The position numbers were made by a program, and so were the translations under genes. Shown here in pieces: positions 33,604-42,795 of a stretch of DNA of 47,261 nt. How positions within the stretch are numbered: position 1 is the stretch's first letter; each line of letters begins with the position of its first letter. The notes beneath the pieces are model-generated. The model had not been told where the DNA came from, searched no databases, and saw only the letters and a program-made list of their open reading frames with translations. The DNA is from Gluconobacter thailandicus F149-1 = NBRC 100600 (lineage in GTDB: Bacteria; Pseudomonadota; Alphaproteobacteria; Acetobacterales; Acetobacteraceae): NCBI RefSeq assembly GCF_000964465.1, contig NZ_BANH01000078.1, forward strand, positions 1-47,261, given 5' to 3'.

Positions 33604-34362
33604 ATGACCAACACTCAGCCTTCTGAAGATGGATTTTCTGACTGTCTGGGAAGCCCCTTCCTTCAGGCCATACCAGCTACAGCCGCGCCGGAGGCAGCGG
33701 ATCACGAAACGATTCCTGCTCCTGTTGCACTCCTGAGTGGGCGAGGGCGTCATCTGAACGACGACACACTTCTGAGGCTGATCGTCCATCTTTTTACGGG
33801 TCGTGAACAAAAAGCCGAAAGTCTTGTCCCGGCGCTTCTGGAACGCTTCGGTTCGCTGGCGGCCCTGCTTTCCGCCAGCAACCGGGAACTCGCTGGCATC
33901 AGGGATATGGGCAGCCCCATGATTCCCATGATCCGCGTGCTGCAGGAGGCCGCGCTTCGGTATAACCGGGAACGGCTACCAACCGCGGATCTGCTCGATA
34001 GCGAACAGAAACTGCTCGATTATCTGACAGCCCGCCTTGCCCGTGAAAATATCGAACAGTTCCGCATTCTTTTCCTCAACGACCGGCAGGGCTTGATCGC
34101 GGACGAAGCTCAGGCGCGGGGGACCGTCAACCATACACCTGTCTATCCAAGAGAAGTCGCCAGACGCGCCGTGGAAGTCGAGGCAACCTCTCTCATCCTG
34201 GTGCACAACCACCCTAGCGGTGACCCAACACCCTCTCAGGCGGACATCCAGATGACACAGCAGGTTCAGACCGCGCTGAACGTGGTCGGCATTGAGCTGA
34301 CAGACCATCTCATTATCGGAAACGGCCGCCACACGAGCTTTCAGCGCACTGGCCTGCTCTGA
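33604..34362 (+). CDS. radC: RadC family protein with intact JAMM motif
   Basis: 252 residues. A helix-hairpin-helix-like N-terminal half (HLNDDTLLRLIVHLF, LLERFGSLAALLSAS) precedes an MPN/JAMM domain with VHNHPSGDPTPSQAD: His201, His203 and Asp214 (numbered from 33604) form the metal site. The C-terminus DHLIIGNGRHTSFQRTGLL is canonical. The biochemical role of RadC is unsettled; the early DNA-repair assignment was not confirmed, and JAMM proteases are metal-dependent isopeptidases. GTG 33589 would add five residues. It is convergent with purK. Confidence 0.9.
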   Translation: MTNTQPSEDGFSDCLGSPFLQAIPATAAPEAADHETIPAPVALLSGRGRHLNDDTLLRLIVHLFTGREQKAESLVPALLERFGSLAALLSASNRELAGIRDMGSPMIPMIRVLQEAALRYNRERLPTADLLDSEQKLLDYLTARLARENIEQFRILFLNDRQGLIADEAQARGTVNHTPVYPREVARRAVEVEATSLILVHNHPSGDPTPSQADIQMTQQVQTALNVVGIELTDHLIIGNGRHTSFQRTGLL

Positions 34363-34380
34363 AGTCAGGTCCGTGCCGTT

Positions 34381-35511
34381 TCAGAGATGCGGGGGAAGAA
34401 GACCTTCAAGCGCCAGCTCCCCGGGAAGAGCCCCACGGGGGAAGATCGTGTTAACGTGCCCCATCTTACGCCCCCGACGCGCCTCCCGCTTGCCGTACAG
34501 GTGAAGCGATGCGCCGTCCGTCGCCAGAATGGCCGGTACACGCGCCATGTCTTCCGGGCCGACAAGATTATGCATAACGGCGTCGGAATGACGACGCGCA
34601 GGCGGCAAAGGCAGACCGGCCACAGCGCGGATATGCATTTCAAACTGGTCGATCAGACAGGCATCCATCGTCCAGTGCCCGGAATTGTGCGGGCGAGGGG
34701 CGATTTCATTCACCAGAAGCTGACCATCCGCCCCATGGAACATTTCCACCCCCATGAGACCAACAAGATTCAGCTCCACCGCAATTTTCGTCGCGATCGC
34801 CTGAGCTTCCTGAGCCACATCAGGCATAATCCGGGCCGGGGCAAGGGTGACATCCAGAATACCGTTCCGGTGCCGGTTCTCGACCGTATCGAAGCACCGA
34901 ACCGTTCCATCCAGCCCCCGAACAACCATGACGCTCAGCTCACGCTGAAAATCAATCATCTTTTCGGCGACAAGAGGGTACGGAAGATCTTTCAGTGCAG
35001 AAAGAGCTTCAGCACTTTCAACGCGGAACTGACCCTTGCCGTCATAACCAAAGCGCGTGGTTTTCAGGATCAGGGGAAAACCCAGTTCTTCAATAGCTTC
35101 CAGATCGTCAGGGCCAGACACAGCCTTCCAGGGAGCAAGCTCAACACCAGCTTCCGTCAGACATGTCTTTTCCAGAATACGATCCTGACTGACACGCAGG
35201 ATTTCGCCCGCAGGCCGAACAGGCCGACGCTTCGCCAGCAGGGACAGACCTTCGGCGCTGATATTCTCGAATTCAAATGTCACAACGTCACAACGAGACG
35301 CAAAATCTTCGAGAGCAGCCGGATCATCATATGATCCGACCGTCGCAGAGGCCGCAACTTCGATCGCCGGACTTGTCGGAGCAGGGTTCAGGATATGAAC
35401 ACGATATCCCAGTTTGGCTGCAGCCATTGCTGACATGCGCCCAAGCTGACCGCCACCAATAATACCAATCGTGCTGCCTGGTTCAAACGCAGCGTTCTTC
35501 TGCACCGTCAT
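34381..35511 (-). CDS. purK: 5-(carboxyamino)imidazole ribonucleotide synthase
   Basis: A 376-residue ATP-grasp enzyme converting AIR, ATP and bicarbonate to N5-CAIR in purine synthesis. The N-terminal motif [22 protein letters not shown] is followed by the ATP-grasp core ([15 protein letters not shown], then [14 protein letters not shown]) and [20 protein letters not shown] 35511 overlaps the purE stop by four bases (ATGA); the frame is open further upstream but into purE. It follows purE as in most proteobacteria. Confidence 0.96.
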   Translation of the reverse strand: MTVQKNAAFEPGSTIGIIGGGQLGRMSAMAAAKLGYRVHILNPAPTSPAIEVAASATVGSYDDPAALEDFASRCDVVTFEFENISAEGLSLLAKRRPVRPAGEILRVSQDRILEKTCLTEAGVELAPWKAVSGPDDLEAIEELGFPLILKTTRFGYDGKGQFRVESAEALSALKDLPYPLVAEKMIDFQRELSVMVVRGLDGTVRCFDTVENRHRNGILDVTLAPARIMPDVAQEAQAIATKIAVELNLVGLMGVEMFHGADGQLLVNEIAPRPHNSGHWTMDACLIDQFEMHIRAVAGLPLPPARRHSDAVMHNLVGPEDMARVPAILATDGASLHLYGKREARRGRKMGHVNTIFPRGALPGELALEGLLPPHL

Positions 35512-36032
35512 TCGACTGGCACATCCGCGACAGCAGCTGTCTGCGTTCCGCGCCATGCATCAAGCCGCGCAGCAAGTTCAGCGTCAGCCAGTGACAGGAT
35601 GGAAGCCGCCAGAAGACCCGCATTCTTCGCACCTGCCTTGCCGATGGCCAGCGTTCCCACAGGAATGCCCCCTGGCATCTGAACGATGGACAGAAGACTG
35701 TCCTGCCCCTTCAGGGCATGGCTCTCAACCGGAACCCCCAGAACGGGAAGGGACGTCCAGGCCGCGCACATACCCGGCAGATGGGCCGCGCCCCCTGCAC
35801 CGGCGATAATCACATGTAATCCACGACCACGCGCAGTCCGGGCATAGTCAGCAAGACGATCCGGCGTACGGTGCGCAGAAACAATCCGGCGTTCATGGGT
35901 AATGCCCAGCTCATCCAGAATATCGCAGGCATGACGCATGGTTTCCCAGTCAGACTGGCTCCCCATAATGACGCCGACGCGCACGGCGTCTTCGGCTTGA
36001 ATGATCTCGCTGGAAGAAAGGATCTGGCTCAT
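35508..36032 (-). CDS. purE: N5-CAIR mutase
   Basis: A 174-residue class I PurE catalysing N5-CAIR to CAIR, the step after PurK. The phosphate-binding motif [13 protein letters not shown] (Ser25, Ser27, Asp28) and the catalytic loop [10 protein letters not shown] (His54) are present, with [16 protein letters not shown] and [22 protein letters not shown]. The start overlaps the ydcH-like stop by one base (TGATG). Confidence 0.96.
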   Translation of the reverse strand: MSQILSSSEIIQAEDAVRVGVIMGSQSDWETMRHACDILDELGITHERRIVSAHRTPDRLADYARTARGRGLHVIIAGAGGAAHLPGMCAAWTSLPVLGVPVESHALKGQDSLLSIVQMPGGIPVGTLAIGKAGAKNAGLLAASILSLADAELAARLDAWRGTQTAAVADVPVE

Positions 36033-36229
36033 CAGGCAATGTTATCCGGAATCAGACGGGTCTCGATCCAGGAAATCTCGTCTTTGAGCTGCAGCTTGCG
36101 CTTTTTAAGGCGCTGGAGCTGGAGCTGATTAAGGGGATGGTCCACCAGGCGCTCAATGACCGTATCAAGATCGCGATGCTCGCTCCGCAGTTCGTGGAGG
36201 CGTCTGAGCATTGCATTATTGTCGGTCAT
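36032..36229 (-). CDS. YdcH family (DUF465) protein
   Basis: 65 residues, helical, with the DUF465 pattern: [22 protein letters not shown] and then [20 protein letters not shown]. It is a short coiled-coil hairpin of unknown function, often upstream of purE in Alphaproteobacteria. Two adjacent ATGs (36232 and 36229) are possible. It overlaps purE by one base and is probably the first cistron of ydcH-purE-purK. Confidence 0.85.
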   Translation of the reverse strand: MTDNNAMLRRLHELRSEHRDLDTVIERLVDHPLNQLQLQRLKKRKLQLKDEISWIETRLIPDNIA

Positions 36230-36394
36230 CATTGCTGTCAGTCCCGGAACTCTATCAGGACATGATGGAGAACTGAAACCGTTCCGTCCACCACCATGTC
36301 TCCATATCACAGCCAAAAAGGCATGGACCACTCACGGCTCCCACCAACAAAAAAGGATGCAGCCCTGCCTGGTGCTGCATCCTCTTCCTGTGGA

Positions 36395-36979
36395 TTAGAG
36401 AGCTTCGTCTTCGTGGGCGTCAAATGCGCTGACAACCGGAAGGGTATGACCTTCGCGGGCAAGACGGTCATTTGCTGCAGATACAGCGGCATTCAGGTCC
36501 ATCTGGGTGCAAAGTCCCAGAATGACCGGATCACGCGGTTTGATGTTGGCGCTGTTCCAATGCTGGCGGTCACGCACCTTGATGATGGTGTCTTTCGTCG
36601 TGCCAAGCAGCTTGACGATCTGGGCTTCCGTTAGCTGCGGGAACTGACGCAGAATGAACGCAATCGCATCCGGGCGGTCATTACGCTTGGCCACCGGCGT
36701 ATAACGTGCACCCTTGGCGCGACGCTTCACCGGGCTACCGGAAGACAGAATCTTGAGCTTGCTGTCGGGATTGGCTTCGCAGCGCTTGATCTCGGCTTCG
36801 GAAAGCTGATGGTTCTTGACAGGATCATAGCCGTTGATCCCGGCAGCAACTTCACCGTCAGCAATAGCCTGCACTTCAAGCGGATGCATGCCGCAGAATT
36901 CAGCAATCTGTGTGAATGTCAGGCCGGTTTTTTCGATCAGCCAGACGGCCGTGGCCTTGGGCATCAAAGGCAGGGTCAT
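36395..36979 (-). CDS. trcR: Cell cycle transcriptional regulator TrcR (DUF1013)
   Basis: 194 residues. DUF1013 features: MPKATAVWLIEKTGLTFTQIAEFCGMHPLEVQAIADGE (helix-turn-helix-like), then GINGYDPVKNHQLSEAEI and ARYTPVAKRNDRPDAIAFILR. A second helix-turn-helix-like stretch is LTEAQIVKLLGTTKDTI. The family is an essential DNA-binding transcriptional regulator conserved in Alphaproteobacteria. ATG 36977-36979 is chosen since AAAGGAA lies eight bases upstream and the longer extension to 37087 is unlike the family. Confidence 0.9.
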   Translation of the reverse strand: MTLPLMPKATAVWLIEKTGLTFTQIAEFCGMHPLEVQAIADGEVAAGINGYDPVKNHQLSEAEIKRCEANPDSKLKILSSGSPVKRRAKGARYTPVAKRNDRPDAIAFILRQFPQLTEAQIVKLLGTTKDTIIKVRDRQHWNSANIKPRDPVILGLCTQMDLNAAVSAANDRLAREGHTLPVVSAFDAHEDEAL

Positions 36980-37155
36980 GTCAGTGCGTTCCTTTTGGGG
37001 CGCTTCAGGGGCCCGCGAAAGCGCAGGCACCGATTGGCGTACCCGGAGAGGAGAAACTGAGACCCGCTCGGGATATGATCGCGGCACCTGCTGGATGCGC
37101 GGCGATAATGAGAACGGTATGGGGCACCATCCGGTCTCTGGTCAAGGTCGAAATA

Positions 37156-37188
37156 GCAGGGCTGTTCAAAAAGCAGCCCTGCCGTTTT
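37156..37188 (-). terminator. Hairpin between hsp20 and trcR
   Basis: GCAGGGCTG (37156-37164) pairs perfectly with CAGCCCTGC (37174-37182). The T tract (GTTTTT) follows on the plus strand and only a short TATTT on the minus strand, so it terminates hsp20 less strongly than its stem suggests. Confidence 0.6.
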
Positions 37189-37191
37189 TAC

Positions 37192-37689
37192 TCAGGCAGC
37201 GTGAGGAGCTTCCACCTGACGGCGACAGCTTTCTGCCCCCATGGCTGCCGGGGCCATAACAGAACCCGCAGGCCCAGTAACAATCGGGATGCGGCGCGGA
37301 CGTGCAGCTTCAGGAACGACCTGCCGCACAACAATGGTCAACAAACCATTCCGTAGCTCTGCCTGATCAATTTCCGTGTGGTCTGCCAGAACGAAACGAC
37401 GTTCAAATGCCCTCGTTGCAATCCCACGGTGGAGCCATTCACGCTCACGGTTGCTTTCTGGCACCCTTCCTCGAATGACAAGCGTATTGTCTTCCTGAAG
37501 CACCTCAACGTCTTCCGGCCCAAACCCGGCAAGCGCCATGGTCAGAGCGTAATCCGTCTCTGCTGTTTTTTCGATATTGTAGGGGGGATAGCTCGGCATG
37601 GCCTGAGCATTGGCAGCATTCCCGGCCACACGGGCCAAGCGGTCGAAGCCTATTGCGCTGCGAAACAACGGCGTAAAGTCATAAGACAT
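37192..37689 (-). CDS. Small heat-shock protein (Hsp20/IbpA family)
   Basis: A 165-residue holdase chaperone of the alpha-crystallin family. The N-terminus MSYDFTPLFRSAIGFDRLARV is that of IbpA-like proteins. The crystallin domain (about 40-140) includes YNIEKTAETDYALTMALAGF, VEVLQEDNTLVIRG and FERRFVLADH, with ELRNGLLTIVV near the domain end. The start is ATG 37687-37689, with AAGGAGG close upstream, and the longer frame to 37779 is rejected. The ribosome-binding site is inside a short hairpin, a likely heat-sensing element. Confidence 0.94.
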   Translation of the reverse strand: MSYDFTPLFRSAIGFDRLARVAGNAANAQAMPSYPPYNIEKTAETDYALTMALAGFGPEDVEVLQEDNTLVIRGRVPESNREREWLHRGIATRAFERRFVLADHTEIDQAELRNGLLTIVVRQVVPEAARPRRIPIVTGPAGSVMAPAAMGAESCRRQVEAPHAA

Positions 37690-37714
37690 GGAAACCTCCT
37701 TAAGGCAGGATTCA
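37690..37714 (-). promoter_or_regulatory. Candidate RNA thermometer over the hsp20 ribosome-binding site
   Basis: In the mRNA, CCUGCC, UUAA, GGAGG (37709 to 37695) folds into five base pairs with one bulged G. The Shine-Dalgarno core GGAGG is fully paired. A bulged G opposite the ribosome-binding site in a weak terminal hairpin is the design of ROSE-type elements that control alphaproteobacterial hsp20 genes. Confidence 0.5.
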
Positions 37715-37844
37715 TCTGATGCAGCTCCCAAAAAGGCGAACTGCGATTGGTCTATCGGCCATGACCCGAAAGGCATCATGACCGATATTCCAGATGGTAC
37801 CTGTCCTGCGGACCTTCAAGAGGCGCGCATGGAGGCAGACAAGC

Positions 37845-38069
37845 TTACTTGCGGGTACCGATACCAGCGAAGCGCTTGTTGAACTTGGCAACCTGGCCTC
37901 CGGTGTCGAGCATACGCTGCACGCCCGTCCATGCCGGATGGGACTTCGGATCAACGTCCAGACGCAGGGTGGCACCCGGCTCGCCGTAGCAGGAGCGGGT
38001 CTTGTATTCGGTGCCATCGGTCATGATGACGGTGATTTCGTGGTAGTCGGGATGGATGCCGGATTTCAT
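37845..38069 (-). CDS. rpmE: 50S ribosomal protein L31
   Basis: 74 residues starting [26 protein letters not shown], with [27 protein letters not shown]. The zinc-ligand cysteines of the C+ form are absent; only Cys27 (SCYGEPG) remains, so this is the zinc-independent form common in Alphaproteobacteria. The start is ATG 38067-38069; the frame is open to 38177 but the extension is not L31. Confidence 0.96.
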   Translation of the reverse strand: MKSGIHPDYHEITVIMTDGTEYKTRSCYGEPGATLRLDVDPKSHPAWTGVQRMLDTGGQVAKFNKRFAGIGTRK

Positions 38070-38261
38070 GAATTCTCTACTCCAGAAAGAAAGCTCCGAT
38101 ACCGACCGGAGCGAATCATGAGGCGCGTATAACGGAAAGTACCGCAGGATGAAAGCAGACTTTACGGGATCACCCAAGTCCGTTTATTTCTGGGCTGATG
38201 CAGGCATAACTTTTCCGGCCTGCAACCGCATTCCTGCGGCTCCCCCAAGAAAGGTTTCTAT

Positions 38262-38720
38262 ATGAGCGAAACGAAACGCGCCCTGCACACTCCGGGCTGG
38301 GTCAGCGACTTCCAGAAATTCATCATGCGCGGCAATGTTCTGGACCTCGCCGTCGGTGTAATCATTGGCGCAGCCTTCACGACCATCGTGAACAGTGCTG
38401 TCAAGGACGTGCTAACGCCGTTCATCGGGCTTCTGACGGGCGGTGTGGATTTTTCCAACCTGTTCATCACGCTTAAAGGCCCGGTCAAGAATACGCTGGA
38501 AGAAGCGCAGAAGGCCGGGGCCGTCACCGTCAATATCGGCGTCTTCCTGAATGCTGTTATCCAGTTCCTGATCGTTGCTTTCTTCATCTTCTGGGTTGTG
38601 CGCCTGATCGGCAAGCTTCACCGCAAGGAAGAAGCTGCACCAGCCGCTCCGCCAGCACCCAGCAAGGAAGAAGTTCTGCTGACGGAAATCCGCGACATTC
38701 TCGCCAACAAGGCTTCCTGA
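38262..38720 (+). CDS. mscL: Large-conductance mechanosensitive channel MscL
   Basis: 152 residues: the amphipathic N-terminal helix FQKFIMRGN, TM1 at about 24-48 (VLDLAVGVIIGAAFTTIVNS, the gate-forming helix), the periplasmic loop with DFSNLFITL, TM2 at about 91-113 (NIGVFLNAVIQFLIVAFFIFWVV), and a cytoplasmic helix with a Pro/Ala linker (APAAPPAP). It opens as a pentamer under membrane tension to release osmolytes during hypo-osmotic shock. The stop overlaps the next start by one base (TGATG). Confidence 0.96.
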   Translation: MSETKRALHTPGWVSDFQKFIMRGNVLDLAVGVIIGAAFTTIVNSAVKDVLTPFIGLLTGGVDFSNLFITLKGPVKNTLEEAQKAGAVTVNIGVFLNAVIQFLIVAFFIFWVVRLIGKLHRKEEAAPAAPPAPSKEEVLLTEIRDILANKAS

Positions 38721-39052
38721 TGTCCAAGCAGACCTTTCTCGGAACGGCCTTCATTCAGAAAATGAGTGCACTTGTTCTGATGACAGGCCTGCTTGCAGGA
38801 TGTGTGGCACGCCCGATGGAAGGCGTGCCACCATCTCCCAATGCTCGACTGTACGCTTATCTCGTGGCTCACGGCATGGCGCGGGGAGCATTGATGGGGG
38901 GAAGGATTACCGCCCAGAATGTTCCAAAGCTGATCTCTCTGGACCATGGCGCTCAAAAGGCCGTTCTGAATGCAATGCGCCTTCAGACCTCCTCGGAAAA
39001 CCGGAAAGCAGACGCTGCAATCGCCGCACTTCTGACCAGCTTTTCAAGTTAA
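38720..39052 (+). CDS. Lipoprotein of unknown function, co-transcribed with mscL
   Basis: 110 residues with signal peptide and lipobox LAGC (Cys28). The mature part is helical, including NARLYAYLVAHGMARGALMGG, HGAQKAVLNAMRL and a C-terminus AAIAALLTSFSS. No family is recognised. The start is coupled to the mscL stop by one base, suggesting a shared role in envelope or osmotic stress. It is followed by a strong terminator. Confidence 0.8.
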   Translation: MSKQTFLGTAFIQKMSALVLMTGLLAGCVARPMEGVPPSPNARLYAYLVAHGMARGALMGGRITAQNVPKLISLDHGAQKAVLNAMRLQTSSENRKADAAIAALLTSFSS

Positions 39053-39070
39053 AACCCAGAAATCACGCAC

Positions 39071-39104
39071 AAAAAAACCGGCCCTCTAAGGAGCCGGTTT
39101 TTTT
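39071..39104. terminator. Bidirectional terminator between the mscL unit and secDF
   Basis: AACCGGC (39076-39082) pairs with GCCGGTT (39093-39099), flanked by seven A on the left and seven T on the right. It serves the rightward lipoprotein gene and the leftward secF. Confidence 0.9.
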
Positions 39105-39127
39105 GTCTCAAACTTCTGAAGAAAAGC

Positions 39128-40075
39128 TCATTCCGCTTCAGGAGCGGAACCACCCTTCCGAAGACGCTTCTCACCCATCAGCAGCAGAAGTGGAGCCGCA
39201 ATGAAGATGGAGGAAGACGTCCCGACCACGATGCCGAACAGCATGACAGTCGCAAAACCCGTCAGGGTACTGCCACCAAACAGGGCCAGTGGCAGAGCCG
39301 CCAGAAACACCGTCATGGACGTGCCGAGCGTACGGTTCAGCGTCTCGTTGATGGAAAGATCCAGAAGCTCCCGCAGCGGCATCGTACGATACTTCCGCAG
39401 ATTTTCACGGATCCGGTCATAAACCACCACCTTATCATTGGTTGAGTAACCAAGGATCGTCAGCAGCGCTGCCACCATCACCAGATCGAATTCAAAGCGG
39501 GTGATGGCCAGAAAACCGACTGTCTTTGTCAGATCAAGAATCAGCGTGACAACCGCACTGATGGCGAATTCACGTTCAAAACGGATCCAGATATAGGCCA
39601 GGATCATCGCAAGACTGAAACCGAGCGCCAGCAGGCCATCCCGGAACAACTCGGAAGACACGGAAGCACCGACAGCATCTGCCCGCAGCACCTGCGTTCC
39701 GGGCTCAGCAGCAGAAATGGCGGTCTTCACACCATCCACAAGCTTCTGCGTCTGAGCTTCACGATCCGTACCATCCGGAGCGTTGATCGAAATCCGCACA
39801 TCACGCGGGGAACCGAAAGCCTGAACGGCATCCGGATGAATTCCTGCCTTTTCGAGAGCAGAGCGCAGTTTGCCAAAATCAGCCGCACCTGGCGTCTGAG
39901 CCTCGACAATAATGCCACCCCGGAAATCGAGACCGAGCTTCAGGCCCGGCTGGAAAAACAGGATGACGGACGCGATGGAGAGAACCGCCGAGACGATAAG
40001 CCCCATGTGACGGCCGCGCATGAAGTTTATGCGCCGATCGTCACGGACAAAGCGGAGAAGGGGACGTGACAGCAT
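39128..40075 (-). CDS. secF: Protein translocase subunit SecF
   Basis: 315 residues with six membrane segments. After TM1, LGLDFRGGIIVEAQT is the SecDF signature. The C-terminal block has STNDKVVVYDRIRENLRKY and NETLNRTLGTSMTVFLAALPLALFGG. SecF works with SecD to drive late protein translocation using the proton gradient. The start is ATG 40073-40075, five bases after the secD stop. The frame extends upstream into secD without homology. Confidence 0.96.
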   Translation of the reverse strand: MLSRPLLRFVRDDRRINFMRGRHMGLIVSAVLSIASVILFFQPGLKLGLDFRGGIIVEAQTPGAADFGKLRSALEKAGIHPDAVQAFGSPRDVRISINAPDGTDREAQTQKLVDGVKTAISAAEPGTQVLRADAVGASVSSELFRDGLLALGFSLAMILAYIWIRFEREFAISAVVTLILDLTKTVGFLAITRFEFDLVMVAALLTILGYSTNDKVVVYDRIRENLRKYRTMPLRELLDLSINETLNRTLGTSMTVFLAALPLALFGGSTLTGFATVMLFGIVVGTSSSIFIAAPLLLLMGEKRLRKGGSAPEAE

Positions 40076-40080
40076 GACGT

Positions 40081-41625
40081 TCAGACCGGCAGTTCTTTGG
40101 GACGGGCAAGGGCATACCACCGCACGACAAGGAAGCGTGACAGCAGCAGGGTCGTGAAGAGGGTCGTCACGATACCGATCGTGATGGTCAGGGCGAAGTT
40201 TCGCACAGGCCCCGTGCCGAACACGAACAGCATGACATGGGCCAGAAACGCGGTTGCGTTACTATCTACGATCGTACTGGTCGCGCGTTCGAACCCGGCC
40301 TGCAGAGCCTGCAATGGTCCACGCCCGCGCTTCACTTCCTCACGGATACGCTCGTTGATCAGGATGTTGGCATCCACAGCCATACCCAATGTCAGCAGCA
40401 TACCCGCCATACCTGGCAGCGTCAGCGTTGCCTGGAAGAGCGACAGGATCGCCACCATCAGGATCAGGTTCGCGAACAGGGCAATATCTGCATAAAGGCC
40501 GAAGCGTCCATAGAAGAGCACCATGAACACAACGACCAGCAGGAAACCGACACCAAGACTGATGATACCAGCATGAATGGACGCCGCACCAAGGCTCGGG
40601 CCAATCGTGCGCTGTTCAATCACGGCGAGCGGAGCGGGAAGGGCGCCAGCACGCAGCAGAAGAGCAAGATCAGAGGCGCTGTGTGCATCAAATCCACCCG
40701 TAATCTGACCGCTTCCAGCCGTGATAGGATTGATGATGTTTGGCGCTTCAATGACCTTGTCATCCAGCACGATGGCAAAACGCTTGCCAACATTCGCACG
40801 GGTCGTGTTCGCAAAGGCTGTCGCACCAGCACTGTTGAGCTGGAAGGTCACAGCCCAGCCACCGCTCTGCTGATCAATGACAGCACCAGCATTCGTCAGG
40901 TCGGTGCCATCAACGTCGACATGGTCCTGAACAGCAACCTGAGAGTGCGTGCTGATATCCTCAAGCATCGTCGAACCCGGGCTCGCAACGCTTGGATTAG
41001 GCGCCAGCAGACGGAACGTCAGACGAGCGGTCGTGCCCAGCAGCGTCTTGATCCGCTCCGGATCGCTCACGCCAGGCAGTTCCACCACAATCCGGTCATC
41101 ACCTTCGCGGGCAATGCTCGGGTCAATCGCGCCTGTCGCATCAATACGGCGACGCACAATTTCGATGGACTGAGCAACGGCATCGCGTGCCCGGGCCAAC
41201 ATGGCATCGTGCTGCAACGTCAGGACAATGCGGCCGTTAGCTTCAGCGACGTGGAACTCGTTCGGCACCACAACCGGAAGATCCTGCATGGTCTTCAGAG
41301 CAGACGCGCGCTCTTCATCAGAACGCGGCTCGAAGCTGAGGCTGGCAGTCTGATCGTCCTTCTGGAAGTCCCGGTAACCAAGGGACTTGTCCAGAAGGGT
41401 CTGACGGGCCTGATCCTGCAAAGACTGCAAGCGGTCGTGCTCAAGAGACTTCAGGTCAAGCTGAAGAAGCAGATAGGATCCACCACGAAGATCAAGGCCA
41501 AGATGGATCTGCCGCCAGGGCAGGGACGGCGTGGGGGCACGCATGAAATTGGGCAGACAAAGCAGGAGGCCGATCAGGCAAACGCCTACGACGCCCAGCA
41601 GTCTGAGCCGGCTGTAATACATCAT
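40081..41625 (-). CDS. secD: Protein translocase subunit SecD
   Basis: 514 residues with TM1 near the N-terminus (LLGVVGVCLIGLLLCLPNF), HLGLDLRGGSYLLLQLD, and a large periplasmic P1 domain to about 330 with DRIVVELPGVSDPERIKTLLG. A five-helix C-terminal block carries GLGVDANILINERIREE-type residues (GMAVDANILINERIREEV). It pairs with SecF in proton-driven export. Adjacent ATGs at 41625 and 41622 are both possible. The longer frame to 41721 is rejected as non-homologous. Confidence 0.95.
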   Translation of the reverse strand: MMYYSRLRLLGVVGVCLIGLLLCLPNFMRAPTPSLPWRQIHLGLDLRGGSYLLLQLDLKSLEHDRLQSLQDQARQTLLDKSLGYRDFQKDDQTASLSFEPRSDEERASALKTMQDLPVVVPNEFHVAEANGRIVLTLQHDAMLARARDAVAQSIEIVRRRIDATGAIDPSIAREGDDRIVVELPGVSDPERIKTLLGTTARLTFRLLAPNPSVASPGSTMLEDISTHSQVAVQDHVDVDGTDLTNAGAVIDQQSGGWAVTFQLNSAGATAFANTTRANVGKRFAIVLDDKVIEAPNIINPITAGSGQITGGFDAHSASDLALLLRAGALPAPLAVIEQRTIGPSLGAASIHAGIISLGVGFLLVVVFMVLFYGRFGLYADIALFANLILMVAILSLFQATLTLPGMAGMLLTLGMAVDANILINERIREEVKRGRGPLQALQAGFERATSTIVDSNATAFLAHVMLFVFGTGPVRNFALTITIGIVTTLFTTLLLSRFLVVRWYALARPKELPV

Positions 41626-41784
41626 AACGGGTCGAGATGTCCTCGGCGGGTTTGGACGGTTCGAGTTTCTTGCGCGGGACCATGCCGCTTCCGCAATGCC
41701 GATGCAACCTTTCACCAACATTGCAGGCCTATTCTGGACCTGACGACTTTGCGAAGTCGCGGCAGGCTGGTAATCCTGTCACGC

Positions 41785-42780
41785 ATGAACACTCGGCGAC
41801 AGCTTCGGGTCGGCATCGTCGGTGCCGGTCATTTCGGGCGGTTTCACGCTCTCAAGTCAGCAGCAAATCCGGATGAACATCTGGTTGCGCTCTTCGACCC
41901 CGACCCGGCCAGGGCTGCTATTGTTGCCCGCGAAGCAAAATGCGCTTTAGCCCCTACTTACGAAGCCCTTCTTGCAGATGTCGAAGCTGTCATCATCGCA
42001 GCACCTGCCGAGTACCATTTCAAGCTGGCCAGTGAGGCACTTGAAGCCGATCGTCATGTTCTGGTGGAAAAGCCCATCGCAGCAACACTGGACGAGGCAT
42101 ATCGACTAGCGGAAATCGCTGCGAAAACAGGGAAGGTCCTCCAGGTCGGGCATCTCCTTCGATATTCTGCAGAACATAAGGCCATTACCAAACGCATCAC
42201 AAAGCCGCTTTACATCGAAGCAACCCGCATCGCACCATTCAAGCCGCGCGGAACGGACGTATCAGTCATTCTCGACCTGATGATCCATGACCTTGATCTG
42301 GTTCTGGCAATTGTGGATAGCCCGATTGCCGCCATTGACGCCATCGGCGCGGCCGTATCGAGCGAGCATGAAGATATTGCCAATGCTCGCGTACGCTTCG
42401 AAAATGGTTGCGTGGCCACGATTACCGCAAGCCGGATTTCCCTTAAAACAGAACGACGTATGCGGCTTTTCTCACAGGACGGATACCTGTCTGCTGACTT
42501 CATGGAGCGCAAACTGAGCTTTATCGGGCGTGAGCGCGGCCTACCACTTCCGGGCACCGGCGGCTTCCGACGAGAAGCCATAAGCTGGAATGATCACGAT
42601 AACCTGACAGTAGAGCATCAAGCTTTCGCTGCTTCATGCCTGACCGCTGCCCCCGTACTTGTAGACGCACAGGCAGGAATTCGCGCTCTTGACGCTGCAA
42701 TACGCGTTACAGAAAGCATTCATGCTTCCCGAAAAACCATGGAGCTTTCAGGCCTTATTCCCGTGATGGACAAGACCTGA
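41785..42780 (+). CDS. Gfo/Idh/MocA family oxidoreductase
   Basis: A 331-residue NAD(P)-dependent dehydrogenase. The Rossmann motif VGAGHFGRFHALKS (13-18) is followed by the EKP motif at 95-97 (HVLVEKPIAATLDEA) and LQVGHLLRYSAEHKA. The catalytic-region motif is FKPRGTDVSVILDLMIHDLDLVL, then NARVRFENGCVATITASRISLK. These segments resemble UDP-N-acetylglucosamine 3-dehydrogenases (GnnA) that prepare amide-linked lipid A, but no GnnB or lpx gene is in the window to support that. ATG 41785 is used; the frame runs open far upstream, antisense to secD, without homology. Confidence 0.88.
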   Translation: MNTRRQLRVGIVGAGHFGRFHALKSAANPDEHLVALFDPDPARAAIVAREAKCALAPTYEALLADVEAVIIAAPAEYHFKLASEALEADRHVLVEKPIAATLDEAYRLAEIAAKTGKVLQVGHLLRYSAEHKAITKRITKPLYIEATRIAPFKPRGTDVSVILDLMIHDLDLVLAIVDSPIAAIDAIGAAVSSEHEDIANARVRFENGCVATITASRISLKTERRMRLFSQDGYLSADFMERKLSFIGRERGLPLPGTGGFRREAISWNDHDNLTVEHQAFAASCLTAAPVLVDAQAGIRALDAAIRVTESIHASRKTMELSGLIPVMDKT

Positions 42781-42795
42781 AATCACATCAGCATC

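Noticed and set aside
33176-33607. Open frames with recurring PARAGNT / SPHVRGT peptides
   Set aside because: They are translations of CRISPR repeats; the recurrence is the 61-base period read in frame.
40237-41784. An 847-codon rightward frame running into the oxidoreductase
   Set aside because: The first 516 codons lie antisense to secD/secF and resemble no protein. Only the part from ATG 41785 has homology and motifs.
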